Positions 11,544-20,749 of a stretch of DNA of 27,140 nt are shown here, in pieces. Position numbers and translations under genes: made by a program. Below the pieces are notes generated by a model that made no database searches, was not told the origin of the DNA, and was given only the letters and a program-made list of their open reading frames with translations. Numbering within the stretch: the stretch's first letter is position 1; the number at the start of each line of letters is the position of its first letter. The DNA lies in the IMG/VR virus record IMGVR_UViG_3300035182_001366, positions 1-27,140 of that record; one strand, written 5' to 3'. Source of the DNA: a virus.

Positions 11544-14500
11544 CTACAAAGCCCTCTTGTGAAAAGTTTCTTTTGTGGAGTAAATCGACAAGGCGGGCAT
11601 TGGGCTGCTGTGCAAGCTCTTTGATTTTCTTGATTTTCGTTGCCATTTGTGGGCCTCGGTGGTCTTCCAAACGTGCCATTTGCGAATTAAGTTCGTTTGG
11701 GTCAAGGTTCTGTAGCCACTGTTTGGTTTCTGGCGTAAGAGGTGTGTCTCTCCTGCCAATCGCGTACGTAGGAGGGTACATATCAACAATTCCGGCTGGA
11801 CTTCCCATGAGCCCGTGGTCAATTAACACTAGATTGTTAGTACCATCCTTTTCGTTTGGATGCAAGAGATAATTGCGTTCATGGCGGTCGGCGTTGCCCA
11901 TTACGTAATTCATAATAGAGGCCTTTTCGATTTGGTGCTGAGGAATTTTGGCGTGCTCTTCAGTCCAGTTGTCATCGTTTACGTGCTCGCCCGGCAAGTG
12001 CTCAATGATGGCGTGCTCTTGACGGGTTTGTGGGTGGCGTACAACTGCCACAGTAGGCACGTGGGCACCCATTCCCCAGAAGTTTCTGGCCAATGAATAA
12101 TAAATACCTTCATTGCGCACCTCGTCACGGCCCTTATTCGCTTGACCTTTGACATATACGTGCTTGCCGTTGTCTAGCTTTGACCAATAATTGTGGACGC
12201 CTCTCGAACCATCTTCAGCCATGTTAGGTCCACGCTTACCGAATGTGAAATTTCGAATAAGCTCTTGTGACTCGGGAGAAGTATTAAATTGACCGACGTG
12301 GTGTTCAGATGTAGGCTTTAGGCTCTTTCCGAGAATTTTTGGTGGCGTAGCGACGGCATTACGAAAATTTTCCGTGTCGTTGCTGTTATTGCGGTGTCCC
12401 GTGTAGTCCACGCGCAGGTCCTCAGGACTATAGTTGTGCTCCTTTCCGAACGGCACCGTGTGTACTCGGTCTTGGTCGTCAATGTGCAGAATCGAGCGGC
12501 CACCATTAGTGCGACCCGGAATTACCTTGTTTCCGAGGTAAGGTACGGCGTATTTTTCTTCTGGGTCGTCTGACTTTGTGAGGTCTTCCACCACGAAGTT
12601 CAAGCCGGCCAAAAGCTCAACCGACAAGGCTTCTGCTTTGTGAATTTCAGCCTGTTGACGCTTGGCGTCATTCGCGATGAGGCGCGGGGCAAGATAGCGC
12701 CAAAACAAATCCAAGGCGTGCACGTGTCCGTGCTTTTCAACCCAGCGGTGGTGCTGCATAGCTGTTGAAGAGTGCAGGTCGGGCTCGTAAGCTTCCGACT
12801 TAAGCATTGGGTTGACGGCATCCCAGAATGGAGTATGGTCTGTGCCTTCGTTGTAGGCTGAGTTTGAGGGGATGCCGATACGACGCTCATGGCCAGCAAT
12901 TGAATTCCAGTGCTTCCAGAAAGCTGGGAACAGAGCCTGCTCTTCCCGACCCTTAAAGTAAGGACCAAGTTCGGGGTCATTGAGTACAGATTTCACAGAA
13001 GCGTGATTTTTAAAATAGTGCTTATCAATGCCTTCTAGAATATCGTGACTCGCGGTCGAGCTCAAGAGGGTCTTTTTTAGGTGGTCGATTGCTTCCGTGT
13101 CTGGGGAAGAGCCAGATTGCCCTCCCGGGGCATCAGGGCGAGCGCCGAAATAGTGGCGAATAAAGTGTGTGTCTGGTACAATAACATTTCCGCCACCCAT
13201 CATTCCTAGCAGGTAACGAGCCAGCTTTGGGGCTACGCCTCTCACCTCGGTTAGTTTGCGGGCAGCCAGTTGGGCGTTTCCTTTGCTATTGCGGATTGTG
13301 TCAACGACTTGGTCGTGGTGGTTTTTGAGATACTCTCCTAGGTACTCGATAACCTTGCTGGGCTTCGAATACCCGATGTAGGAGCCACTCTTCGACCTAA
13401 CGGCAGAACGAGCATTTAGATTTTGCTCCATCGCCTCGAAGTGTGCTCGCGAGTGATTTGGCATTCCGCTCCTGTTGCGCGAAAGCCAGTCTTTGATAGT
13501 CGCGTCCCACTTGTCTCTGCTTGGTGACTGTAAGCCTTGGTTGTGTAGGGCGTCCACAAAATGGCCATACATTGATTCCTGCATTGGAACTTTAATCCCG
13601 GGGCTCATTAACGCAAAAGCGACAGCGTGACTAACGAGCCCTTCTGGAACTTCGCCTGAAGTGAATGCTTGGTTAGCTTTCATCCAAGATTGCATCGCCC
13701 TCATGTGGTGGGGGCGACCTTCTGCCATTTCTTTCTGGAATTCTCCGGCGATATCTTTCCCGGCCACATGAGCGGCAAGATTTGGGTGTGGGGAGTCTGG
13801 CGTCGAGGCTTGGAACAGGCCACCTTTTGTGGTAAGAACTCCTGTGTCTGGATTAAATGAAGGACCCTTTACATTAAAGGAAGCGGTTGGGACTGGCTTT
13901 CCCTGAATTGTAAGGCTAGAGCTAGCCTCAGGTGCAGGCTGTGGCTTCTTGGGGGTCTTTCCGGCCTTACGTAGGTCCATTAGGGCCTCTTCCGTCTTTT
14001 TCATTTTCAAGTGATGGGACTCAACTAGGTCGGTGAAATGGTCAATAAACTCATCGCTTACATCTGGCATACGCGCCTTAAGGAAGTCTTTAAACGGCGT
14101 TACTCTGTCCCAGTCGCGCAGAGCAGCCTTTGCGCTTGCACGCAAATTTCTGTCTTCGACTTGTAGAGCGGCGCCATTATTGATTGTGCCGGGCGCAGCG
14201 TTGTAGTTGCCGGCAACCATCGCCTTCATGGTAGATAATCCGTACTCCATTTCGTGACCGCCAAGACGCTGGAAAACACTCGGAAACTCAGTTTTATCGA
14301 CCATTCCGACGAGGTCTACCTTGCTCGCGTCTTTAACGAATCCCTTGGGAGCATTCGGGTCATCAAGGACACCCAGTAGAGCGGTTTTATTGCAGGGCTT
14401 TACTGTGATGGCCACGCGGCGACATACCGTACTAGAAAGAATGTTATCTACTCTCTTGAGGGTAGAGCCTTCGATAGACCATCCAATTGCAACGGGTTCA

Positions 14501-14880
14501 TTGTTAGCATGCGAATCCCTAATGATGGCCGCGATTGCCCTGGAACCTTCGTGTCCAGCACCGTCATAAAGCCGAGCAACCCCGTAAATATACGGTAGCT
14601 TTACCTCATACCAATACTCGCGCTGTCTATCGTTTTCGCAGTCGGACTCCTTGAAGATTTTCTTGGCAAAAAGAATTTTGCCGACAATTTCAGCGCCCGG
14701 AATTTCAGCTTCATCGTGACCGCGATGCTCCCAATTTACATGGGCCGTGCCGTCTAGGAAAGACGAAATGTCGGCGCCGGTAACGCTGAATACCTCACCC
14801 GAAGAATCAATAGCCTCAGAGGCCATGATTCCATCAATAATCATGCCAGTCGGGTTTTCTGGTACTTGATACTTTGCCAT
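11536..14880 (-). CDS. Capsid maturation protease fusion (protease, HhH-GPD-like, kinase-like)
   Basis: A 1114-residue multidomain protein. Residues 1-200 fit a prohead protease: EAIDSSGEVFSVTGADISS, the conserved VNWEHRG (His) and PVAIGWSIEGS (Ser). Residues about 213-243 (MKAMVAGNYNAAPG, AALQVED) repeat the capsid protein's N-terminal segment. A Pro/Ala-rich linker follows. At about 540-578, EVRGVAPKLARYLLGMMG then VIVPDTHFIRHYFG fits the helix-hairpin-helix and catalytic Asp of HhH-GPD DNA glycosylases. At about 905-1021, HVYVKGQ, GNADRHERNYLL and LVLIDHG fit the ATP-Lys, catalytic loop and metal Asp of PI3/4-kinase- or HipA-like kinases. I use the ATG at 14878-14880; an upstream in-frame start at 14931 would add an unlikely leader. 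The proteolysis role follows family knowledge; packaging of the other domains is inference. Confidence 0.75.
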   Translation of the reverse strand: MAKYQVPENPTGMIIDGIMASEAIDSSGEVFSVTGADISSFLDGTAHVNWEHRGHDEAEIPGAEIVGKILFAKKIFKESDCENDRQREYWYEVKLPYIYGVARLYDGAGHEGSRAIAAIIRDSHANNEPVAIGWSIEGSTLKRVDNILSSTVCRRVAITVKPCNKTALLGVLDDPNAPKGFVKDASKVDLVGMVDKTEFPSVFQRLGGHEMEYGLSTMKAMVAGNYNAAPGTINNGAALQVEDRNLRASAKAALRDWDRVTPFKDFLKARMPDVSDEFIDHFTDLVESHHLKMKKTEEALMDLRKAGKTPKKPQPAPEASSSLTIQGKPVPTASFNVKGPSFNPDTGVLTTKGGLFQASTPDSPHPNLAAHVAGKDIAGEFQKEMAEGRPHHMRAMQSWMKANQAFTSGEVPEGLVSHAVAFALMSPGIKVPMQESMYGHFVDALHNQGLQSPSRDKWDATIKDWLSRNRSGMPNHSRAHFEAMEQNLNARSAVRSKSGSYIGYSKPSKVIEYLGEYLKNHHDQVVDTIRNSKGNAQLAARKLTEVRGVAPKLARYLLGMMGGGNVIVPDTHFIRHYFGARPDAPGGQSGSSPDTEAIDHLKKTLLSSTASHDILEGIDKHYFKNHASVKSVLNDPELGPYFKGREEQALFPAFWKHWNSIAGHERRIGIPSNSAYNEGTDHTPFWDAVNPMLKSEAYEPDLHSSTAMQHHRWVEKHGHVHALDLFWRYLAPRLIANDAKRQQAEIHKAEALSVELLAGLNFVVEDLTKSDDPEEKYAVPYLGNKVIPGRTNGGRSILHIDDQDRVHTVPFGKEHNYSPEDLRVDYTGHRNNSNDTENFRNAVATPPKILGKSLKPTSEHHVGQFNTSPESQELIRNFTFGKRGPNMAEDGSRGVHNYWSKLDNGKHVYVKGQANKGRDEVRNEGIYYSLARNFWGMGAHVPTVAVVRHPQTRQEHAIIEHLPGEHVNDDNWTEEHAKIPQHQIEKASIMNYVMGNADRHERNYLLHPNEKDGTNNLVLIDHGLMGSPAGIVDMYPPTYAIGRRDTPLTPETKQWLQNLDPNELNSQMARLEDHRGPQMATKIKKIKELAQQPNARLVDLLHKRNFSQEGFVDV

Positions 14881-14898
14881 AAGCGATAAGATTACCCC

Positions 14899-14927
14899 TT
14901 GACCTATTAATAGACGGGTAGTACAAC
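14899..14927 (+). promoter_or_regulatory. Possible plus-strand promoter before a tiny ORF
   Basis: TTGACC and TACAAC with a 17-base spacer. Six bases after the -10 comes an ATG, which would give a leaderless message. Confidence 0.3.
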
Positions 14928-14933
14928 TCACTT

Positions 14934-15032
14934 ATGAAAAAGCGACTCGTGGCGATTATTGGTTTTTCACCGGCTCTTATGGTTATTGCTGACCGGATTG
15001 CTCACTTATTCGGGTTCTGCCTCGGCTTTTGA
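14934..15032 (+). CDS. Tiny putative membrane peptide, 32 residues
   Basis: The ORF encodes MKKRLVAIIGFSPALMVIAD followed by RIAHLFGFCLGF: a basic N-terminus and a single hydrophobic segment. It fills the otherwise empty gap between the MuF-like gene and the protease fusion on the opposite strand, and a promoter-like sequence precedes it. It overlaps the last nine codons of the MuF-like gene. No Shine-Dalgarno. Its existence is uncertain. Confidence 0.3.
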   Translation: MKKRLVAIIGFSPALMVIADRIAHLFGFCLGF

Positions 15033-15788
15033 TTCTGCGTAAGCGTCGTAGCCCGGCTTAATGTACTTAACTTTTCCAGATGAGTCAAAACCGTAACCCG
15101 GCAACAACACAGTTAAAAAACACCGGCAGTGAGGATGCAGCCCGCCGATTTTGGGTGTTTTATCGCCACGCTTATGGTAACTCGCACCGATTTCGCTACG
15201 CTTCCATAGGCGTGGAGTAACTTTATCCGGCATTAAGTGAAGCTCAGTGCACTCTTCGCAACGGTTACCGTCTCTAACAACAACAAAAAACATTGTTGGG
15301 TCAGACTGCCCTGACATGGCTGCAATTCTTGTTGCTGCGTCAAAAAGACCCGTATTTCTAACACGAGTCGATTCGCTTTCGACAATCTTTTTAATGTCTG
15401 CCTTTGCATCTTTCCAGACTTCGGTGAGTCTGCCCTGAAGTACAGTGCGAGGGTCTGTTTTAATACCTTTTTCATTAGCCTCTTCAATGAAACCGTGTAC
15501 TTCTGCCACGACACGCGCTTTTGTGTGCTCTCGGCGGGAGTCAATGTATTTAGCCGCAACTCTCAGTAGAGTGTGCAGAACTTCTTCCCGTGGAGAAGCG
15601 CCTTCTGCTCGCGAGGCCTCTGCAAAAAGACCAACTAAAGAAAGCTCTTCTGGAAACCCAAAAACGAGTTTCTTGCCCCAGCTACGATAGGCGCCGGGAC
15701 CTAGAAACCTTTCTTTCGCTGAATCATACAGCTTGTCTACAGCTTCTTCAATTGTCTGTACGGCCTTTTTTGACAAATGAGTTTTCAT
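15006..15788 (-). CDS. MuF-like minor head protein
   Basis: A 260-residue protein placed immediately after the portal gene and coupled to it by TAATG, the usual position for SPP1 gp7/Mu gpF-type head morphogenesis proteins. The C-terminal third holds the family signature: DGNRCEECTELH, then GGLHPHCRCFLTVL, with Cys and His residues that probably bind zinc. The N-terminal two thirds are helical (TIEEAVDKLYDSAKERF). These proteins sit inside or on the procapsid near the portal. The tail is acidic (YAESKAEAEPE). Confidence 0.8.
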   Translation of the reverse strand: MKTHLSKKAVQTIEEAVDKLYDSAKERFLGPGAYRSWGKKLVFGFPEELSLVGLFAEASRAEGASPREEVLHTLLRVAAKYIDSRREHTKARVVAEVHGFIEEANEKGIKTDPRTVLQGRLTEVWKDAKADIKKIVESESTRVRNTGLFDAATRIAAMSGQSDPTMFFVVVRDGNRCEECTELHLMPDKVTPRLWKRSEIGASYHKRGDKTPKIGGLHPHCRCFLTVLLPGYGFDSSGKVKYIKPGYDAYAESKAEAEPE

Positions 15789-17827
15789 TAGGTGTGGCTA
15801 ATCGCAACGTCCAGAATCTGATCAATCGCGGTGTCGCTCTCCTTTTCAAACGACTCTAGTAAGGCCGAAACTACCTTTCGCTGACTCGCGAGCAGGTGTT
15901 TTGCGTTGCTGGGGAGTTGCTGCTCAGACTTCGTCAGCAGGCCTCCTAGCTGGTCGATAGAGCTAGTCAAGTCGCCCTGTGCCTGTTGCTGCTGGACTTG
16001 CTGTTGCTGGACTTGCTGTTGCTGGACTTGCTGTTGCTGGAGTTGCTGGGTCTGTTGCTGTTGGCTAAGGATGATTTGCTGCCAACTGAAGAAGTTTGGA
16101 TTATTAATGAATTTCAAGCTAGGGTCTTGAGCAGCACCCTTCATGTCAAAGAAATACTCCATAATTTCGCCTTGGTAGAAGTATTTATCAAGAACTTGCT
16201 GCCACTGCGGATTAAGCAGGAAGTGGCCTCCCCACTTCTTTCCAAGAGGAGTCTTGTCCACGGTCTCAAGGACCTCGTCGATTGACATGTGAATCGCCAT
16301 GTCTTCCTGTAGGCGAACTGACTCTTTTTCCGCTGTATCCGAGTCCAAACCAACAAACTTTAAGTAGCAATTTTTCGCGAGTTCAGGAGCTACCAAGGGT
16401 AGAATGCGCGAGTTAAGAAAATCCTGAAGCTGGGCGATTAAAGGTCTAATGCCAACGTCTCTGTGAGCTTCGAGCTTATATTCGTTGTTGGATTCTGATA
16501 GGGCTTGGTTGTTCGTTCCTCTTGAAAGGTGTGCGTAACCGGGAATTTCCTCTGGCGATACCTGAAAGGCCGAAAGAATTTGTCGTGCGTTGCTATCGGA
16601 CAAATACTGGAACTCCATGTCGCGACCGCCAGCCGAATCAATGGCAGTCCAAACGATTTCTTCGTCGGTACCGACTGAAAACAGCGGCATGCGCCATGAA
16701 TTTCCGACCGAGTTGATTGAGGCATTAAACTGCTGCTGTACTGTAGCTACAACGGATTCGTCAACATCGTCGGACTTAATGACTAGCATTCCGCGAGCCG
16801 CTCTACCCGACTGGAAGTAAAGCTTGTTGTGAGTACCAATATTAATGTGAGTTGTGATTGCGGTAATTACCGTATCCATTGGGGTAACTGGATACCCATC
16901 AAGCTCTACGTCCGTGCACGGGAAAAAGTTGTGTACAACGCATTCCTCTGAACTAAAGGCCTGTACAGGTCGGCCGTCAATTACCTGTACCCACGAATAC
17001 TCATCGGCAACGTAGCGTTCTGGGGCAAGCCTCTTTCGGTCACCCTTAAGCTCCTGAAGCATACTTAGCGCATTATCGCGCACAGACTGAGCCTGTGTCT
17101 TAAACGGAGCCGCCTTGTAGATTGTGCCAGCGTCAATGGGTCGAAAACTATGGAACCTGCGACCCTTGCTTGTTTCGACGTAAATAACTTCTGTGGCGAT
17201 ACGGCCAAAAACGATTGCGTTGCGCGCCTGAATGTGCAAAAATTGAGACAAGGAAGCCGCGTCGTCGTCCGACCAGCCCTTAGTCTCCCCGCAAGTCAAA
17301 AGATTAGCTTCAGCCTTTGCGATGGACTCTTGAACTCTTTTCCGGTCTTCATCAGACAAACGCTCCATGTAACCGGGAATGGCTTCGATTTTGTATCCAG
17401 TAGAAAAACGGTCTGGCTGAGGGCGACCAAAGGCCTTGACCTGATGGCTGCGCAAGTTTGTGATTGCCGCAACAAGGTCGTCCTGAATACTAATTCTTTT
17501 CAGAATTTCGTCTGGCAAAAGACGTAGCTTACGCTTCCACAGTCCGCCGTACGTATTACTGGTCCAAGGCTGATTTTCAAACGCCAGACGCTCGATTGAA
17601 TCGCCTGGACCATTAAGTACGTTGAGTACAGACTTAATTAAAGGACTTTCTCCCTTAACTCGCTCGGTGTGTTCCGCAACATCATCCTTAGTGAGCTTGG
17701 CAGAATAGACCGCACCGGCCGCAAACGGGTCAGCCATCCTGAAGTCGATTTTCTTTCTTTTCTTTGGCGCTTCATCGCCCATCAAGGCCTTGGCCATAGA
17801 TTCAGCAAACTGGTTCTTCTTAGCCAT
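15788..17827 (-). CDS. Portal protein
   Basis: A 679-residue protein expected to form the dodecameric ring through which DNA enters and leaves the head. Support comes from its place between terminase and MuF-like genes, a length above the family norm, and portal-like segments: DDLVAAITNLRSHQVKAFGR, NAIVFGRIATEVIY, IGTHNKLYFQSGRAARGMLV, FQVSPEEIPGYAHLSRGTNN and HRDVGIRPLIAQLQDFLN. Residues about 590-625 are almost pure glutamine with valine (QQQQVQQQQVQ), encoded by a 15-base tandem repeat, then a short helical C-terminus. The basic N-terminus (PKKRKKIDFR) is notable. A gap of two bases separates it from the upstream gene. Confidence 0.87.
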   Translation of the reverse strand: MAKKNQFAESMAKALMGDEAPKKRKKIDFRMADPFAAGAVYSAKLTKDDVAEHTERVKGESPLIKSVLNVLNGPGDSIERLAFENQPWTSNTYGGLWKRKLRLLPDEILKRISIQDDLVAAITNLRSHQVKAFGRPQPDRFSTGYKIEAIPGYMERLSDEDRKRVQESIAKAEANLLTCGETKGWSDDDAASLSQFLHIQARNAIVFGRIATEVIYVETSKGRRFHSFRPIDAGTIYKAAPFKTQAQSVRDNALSMLQELKGDRKRLAPERYVADEYSWVQVIDGRPVQAFSSEECVVHNFFPCTDVELDGYPVTPMDTVITAITTHINIGTHNKLYFQSGRAARGMLVIKSDDVDESVVATVQQQFNASINSVGNSWRMPLFSVGTDEEIVWTAIDSAGGRDMEFQYLSDSNARQILSAFQVSPEEIPGYAHLSRGTNNQALSESNNEYKLEAHRDVGIRPLIAQLQDFLNSRILPLVAPELAKNCYLKFVGLDSDTAEKESVRLQEDMAIHMSIDEVLETVDKTPLGKKWGGHFLLNPQWQQVLDKYFYQGEIMEYFFDMKGAAQDPSLKFINNPNFFSWQQIILSQQQQTQQLQQQQVQQQQVQQQQVQQQQAQGDLTSSIDQLGGLLTKSEQQLPSNAKHLLASQRKVVSALLESFEKESDTAIDQILDVAISHT
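15983..16072 (-). repeat. 15-bp tandem repeat inside the portal gene
   Basis: Three tandem copies of ctgttgctggacttg (plus-strand reading; the last has one change) flanked by partial copies. They encode the QQQVQ units of the portal C-terminus. Copy number is likely to vary between relatives. Confidence 0.85.
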
Positions 17828-17829
17828 AG

Positions 17830-18816
17830 TTACTCCGCGTGAATTAAAAATACTTCAACATTAGATGGACACTTGTTTACAATTTGAATCGACCAAACAG
17901 GCCCCCTCTTCATGTAGTTGCCCGGGGCAAGACTTCCATCGTCAGTCGGTACAGGACAAATTCTCTGCGTTACACCTGAGTCGCCATTAAGCCGTAGGGC
18001 GACTTGCTGTGAAGCCTCAACGTACAAAAATGACTTAACGCTAAAAAAGAATTGAATTCCACTTGCACCCGGTGTAATACCCGTTTCATTAGCGAGAGGG
18101 ATAGCGGATTCAATATCGACAAAAGTGTCTGTCACTAAGACAATATCGAATGTGTTGAGGGAACCAATCGAGAACCCTTGCGAAATATCAACTGAATCGC
18201 CAACCTGCACTCCTGCCGAAGAGAAAACCCTAAACTGAGAATCGGCGCTCGGGGTCTGGGTTTCTGTCACACCAACAAAATCCGTTCCGGGAGCCCTCAC
18301 AAGAGTGAGAGAATTCGAGCCAGACTTCGAAAGAACAATCCAGCCGCCCTCATTAAGTGGCGAAAACGGTCCCGAAGACTCACCTGTTGTGACGCCGGGA
18401 ATATATACCGAGTCGCCGGCCTGCACCGAAGTGAAAATGGCACTTCCTGCAACAACCGTAAGTGTAGCGTTAGCGTTAACGGTAAGTGCCATTGACACTC
18501 CTGAGCACGCAACGCCCCTCGAACTCCTAAAGACAGGGTCTGTTCCACCTGTCCAACTCAAACGGTAACGACTCGGGTCTAAGCTAGTGAGAGCCATCGA
18601 AAAGACGGTATCCGAAGCGACACTCGTTGCGCGGGCGCCGTTAAAGGCGTTAAGTGTTCCGCCGACCTGAATTGTATAGCCTTCAGTCTTAAAGTTACTC
18701 ACGGAAATGCCAGAAATGTCTCGGAGCCAGTCAGGTGCCCGCAAGCGTGGGTTTGAGCTTACCTGCTCATCGGCAAATGCGAGAATTTTGGTCGTTACAT
18801 TAAGTTTCGCTTGCAT
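17830..18816 (-). CDS. Beta-rich probable virion protein, 328 residues
   Basis: It lies between the large terminase and portal genes. The sequence is rich in Ser, Thr, Val and Gly with alternating patterns (TVNANATLTVVAGSAIFTSV, GDSVDISQGFSIGSLNTFDIV), typical of beta-sandwich structural proteins. No enzyme motif is visible. The C-terminus (WSIQIVNKCPSNVEVFLIHAE) is hydrophobic with no membrane segment. It may be a head or neck component, but the family is not recognised. Confidence 0.6.
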   Translation of the reverse strand: MQAKLNVTTKILAFADEQVSSNPRLRAPDWLRDISGISVSNFKTEGYTIQVGGTLNAFNGARATSVASDTVFSMALTSLDPSRYRLSWTGGTDPVFRSSRGVACSGVSMALTVNANATLTVVAGSAIFTSVQAGDSVYIPGVTTGESSGPFSPLNEGGWIVLSKSGSNSLTLVRAPGTDFVGVTETQTPSADSQFRVFSSAGVQVGDSVDISQGFSIGSLNTFDIVLVTDTFVDIESAIPLANETGITPGASGIQFFFSVKSFLYVEASQQVALRLNGDSGVTQRICPVPTDDGSLAPGNYMKRGPVWSIQIVNKCPSNVEVFLIHAE

Positions 18817-18826
18817 TTAATTTAGA

Positions 18827-20749
18827 TTACCCGTTAAACAGGAATCTACCTTTTTTAATTGTTTGGGTTGGTTGGGCTGTTGAGTCTCGGGAAGGTGCGT
18901 CAATTTGCCCTGTAAGAGACTTTATCATATTCGTAAGCTGTAGGGCGTGTATATTAGATGGAGCCAGAGGAGCATTCGGGATTGTATCGTTTTGGTAGGT
19001 AGCGTTATCTACGAGTACGCCGTTTTTACCCATTCCGTTCATAATTCCGTAACGCATTGCGTCACATTCATCGTCGTCTTTATCGTTTGGCTCTTCAGTG
19101 ACTTGCCCTGCTGCGTCGGTAACAAAGGCGTAACGAGACATTCTATCAAACAAAAGCTTGACACCTTCGTCATCCTTAAGGAAAAACAATCTAGTGCGAC
19201 CACGACTATCCCAGATTAGGGTACGCACCATTTCGATGCCGGCCTTCACCGACCCGGGCCCCTTTTCCCACTCCCGCATTTTGTATCCATTTTTTCTGAA
19301 AGAAATAATGTCTGAAGGGTAGGCTGGGTCACCAAACACAACGGGATTCCCGTACGTAGTCTTAATGTACTGGCACGCTTCGATTTTTTGGTCTAAGTCA
19401 AGATTCGACTGAGCGAAAACGTCTAGCACGTACACGAAGGCTCCGTACGAGGCAAAAGTAACACTTACAAAGTTGTGGCTAAAACCAAAGTCCATTCCCG
19501 TAAAGAACTTGGCCCCACGACGACGTAGTTCTTGGATTACTTTTTGTTTGTCAGCCATTGGGTCACGAGTACCAGTGACCATTTCAATGATATCGGCAGC
19601 TTCCTTGTAATGTACTTCAGGGTCTAGACGAGGGTAAATAAGTCCTGTAGAATCCGGCTTGCGACACAGAAATTCCGTTTGAATGTATTCGGGGCCGGGC
19701 GCACCTTTGAATTTGTCAATTGTGTCAGCCACAGGCTTCAACATTAAGCTTTTGGAAGTCTGATGTGTAGCCAACCTTCCCTTGCAAGCAGCAAACAAGG
19801 GGCACTTTGCGCAACCTTCGTAGCCCTCGGCGGAAACGTACTTTGCTTGTACTGCTGGATTAAGTGTTTGGTACTCGGCTTCAGTAATGTGCTTGAGTGT
19901 GTTGTCGTTTATCCAGTACGTCTGCTTCGGCCTGTCGGGTAGATGCCTTTCCTGCTCGCAAGCGGAAGTAAGGTCGATAAGATTCCAGTGACGAGCGACC
20001 AATCCTGTATTAACAGCTTCGTCTAGTTCCTTTTGGACTAGACCTGTACGGAACTTTCTGGTAGAGGTGAGTAACGTAATCGGGCGGAAACCAGAACTTG
20101 TATCTGGAATCGACTTGGACTGAAAGTATGCTGGAACGTGCTGTTTAGGCACAACGTCTACTTCGTCCACGACAAATAGGCCGTTAACGTGGAGGCCGTT
20201 TGCGCCTGCCATTGTACATAAAACAATCGTGAGTTTATTCTGCTTGCGAATCCACGCTGGCCTCTTGTCTACCGCGACCTTAGTAAATTCCTTGGAAGTA
20301 ATAATGTCACCTGTCACTTTGTGAACGTACTTTACAATAACGAAATCGGTCGCGTTATCATTGTCAACGTAGTCGCGAAGGTGTGGAAGCTGAAAAAATC
20401 CCTTTACGTAACCGGCCGAAATCTTTGACTGGCGCTCGATGGCCGCCATGTGACCTACACTTCGGTCAGTGTGCAGAAGTAGAAGGGTCTCTAGAATCGC
20501 CGCAGAGAGTGTCTTAAAACCGCCTCTACTGGCATACGACATGACTCGGGTAAACCCCTCTACGTCGTTACGTAGAATACAATCGTAAGGCTCCCAGAGA
20601 GCGTCAAACGGATTCGAGTTAGACTCTTCAAGTACCGTGCAGTCAGGTAGCTCAATATTCAAAAAGTGCTTAACCCACAGCTTAAGGTGCTCTTTCGTCT
20701 TGCACGGCGTAAAAATAGCCTTACGCTGTTCTGAGATTGATGCGCTCAT
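18827..20749 (-). CDS. terL: Terminase large subunit
   Basis: The DNA-packaging motor, an ATPase plus nuclease that cuts concatemeric DNA and pumps it into the head through the portal. Visible motifs: a Walker A variant SYASRGGFKT (71-80), Walker B LFVVDEVD (191-198), coupling motif TST (228-230), and RNase H-like nuclease acidic residues in TGMDFGFSHN (D419), VFGDPAYPSD (D473) and DDDECDAMRY (D562). An insertion between the domains holds C313, C316 and C322 (CAKCPLFAAC), with C264 before it, which suggests a bound metal. Its start overlaps the stop of the transglutaminase-like gene by four bases. At 640 residues it is somewhat longer than most terminases. Confidence 0.93.
   Translation of the reverse strand: MSASISEQRKAIFTPCKTKEHLKLWVKHFLNIELPDCTVLEESNSNPFDALWEPYDCILRNDVEGFTRVMSYASRGGFKTLSAAILETLLLLHTDRSVGHMAAIERQSKISAGYVKGFFQLPHLRDYVDNDNATDFVIVKYVHKVTGDIITSKEFTKVAVDKRPAWIRKQNKLTIVLCTMAGANGLHVNGLFVVDEVDVVPKQHVPAYFQSKSIPDTSSGFRPITLLTSTRKFRTGLVQKELDEAVNTGLVARHWNLIDLTSACEQERHLPDRPKQTYWINDNTLKHITEAEYQTLNPAVQAKYVSAEGYEGCAKCPLFAACKGRLATHQTSKSLMLKPVADTIDKFKGAPGPEYIQTEFLCRKPDSTGLIYPRLDPEVHYKEAADIIEMVTGTRDPMADKQKVIQELRRRGAKFFTGMDFGFSHNFVSVTFASYGAFVYVLDVFAQSNLDLDQKIEACQYIKTTYGNPVVFGDPAYPSDIISFRKNGYKMREWEKGPGSVKAGIEMVRTLIWDSRGRTRLFFLKDDEGVKLLFDRMSRYAFVTDAAGQVTEEPNDKDDDECDAMRYGIMNGMGKNGVLVDNATYQNDTIPNAPLAPSNIHALQLTNMIKSLTGQIDAPSRDSTAQPTQTIKKGRFLFNG

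Noticed and set aside
11860-12096. Plus-strand ORF with hydrophobic protein
   Set aside because: It is the shadow of the kinase-like region of the protease fusion; the motif-bearing minus frame is the real one.
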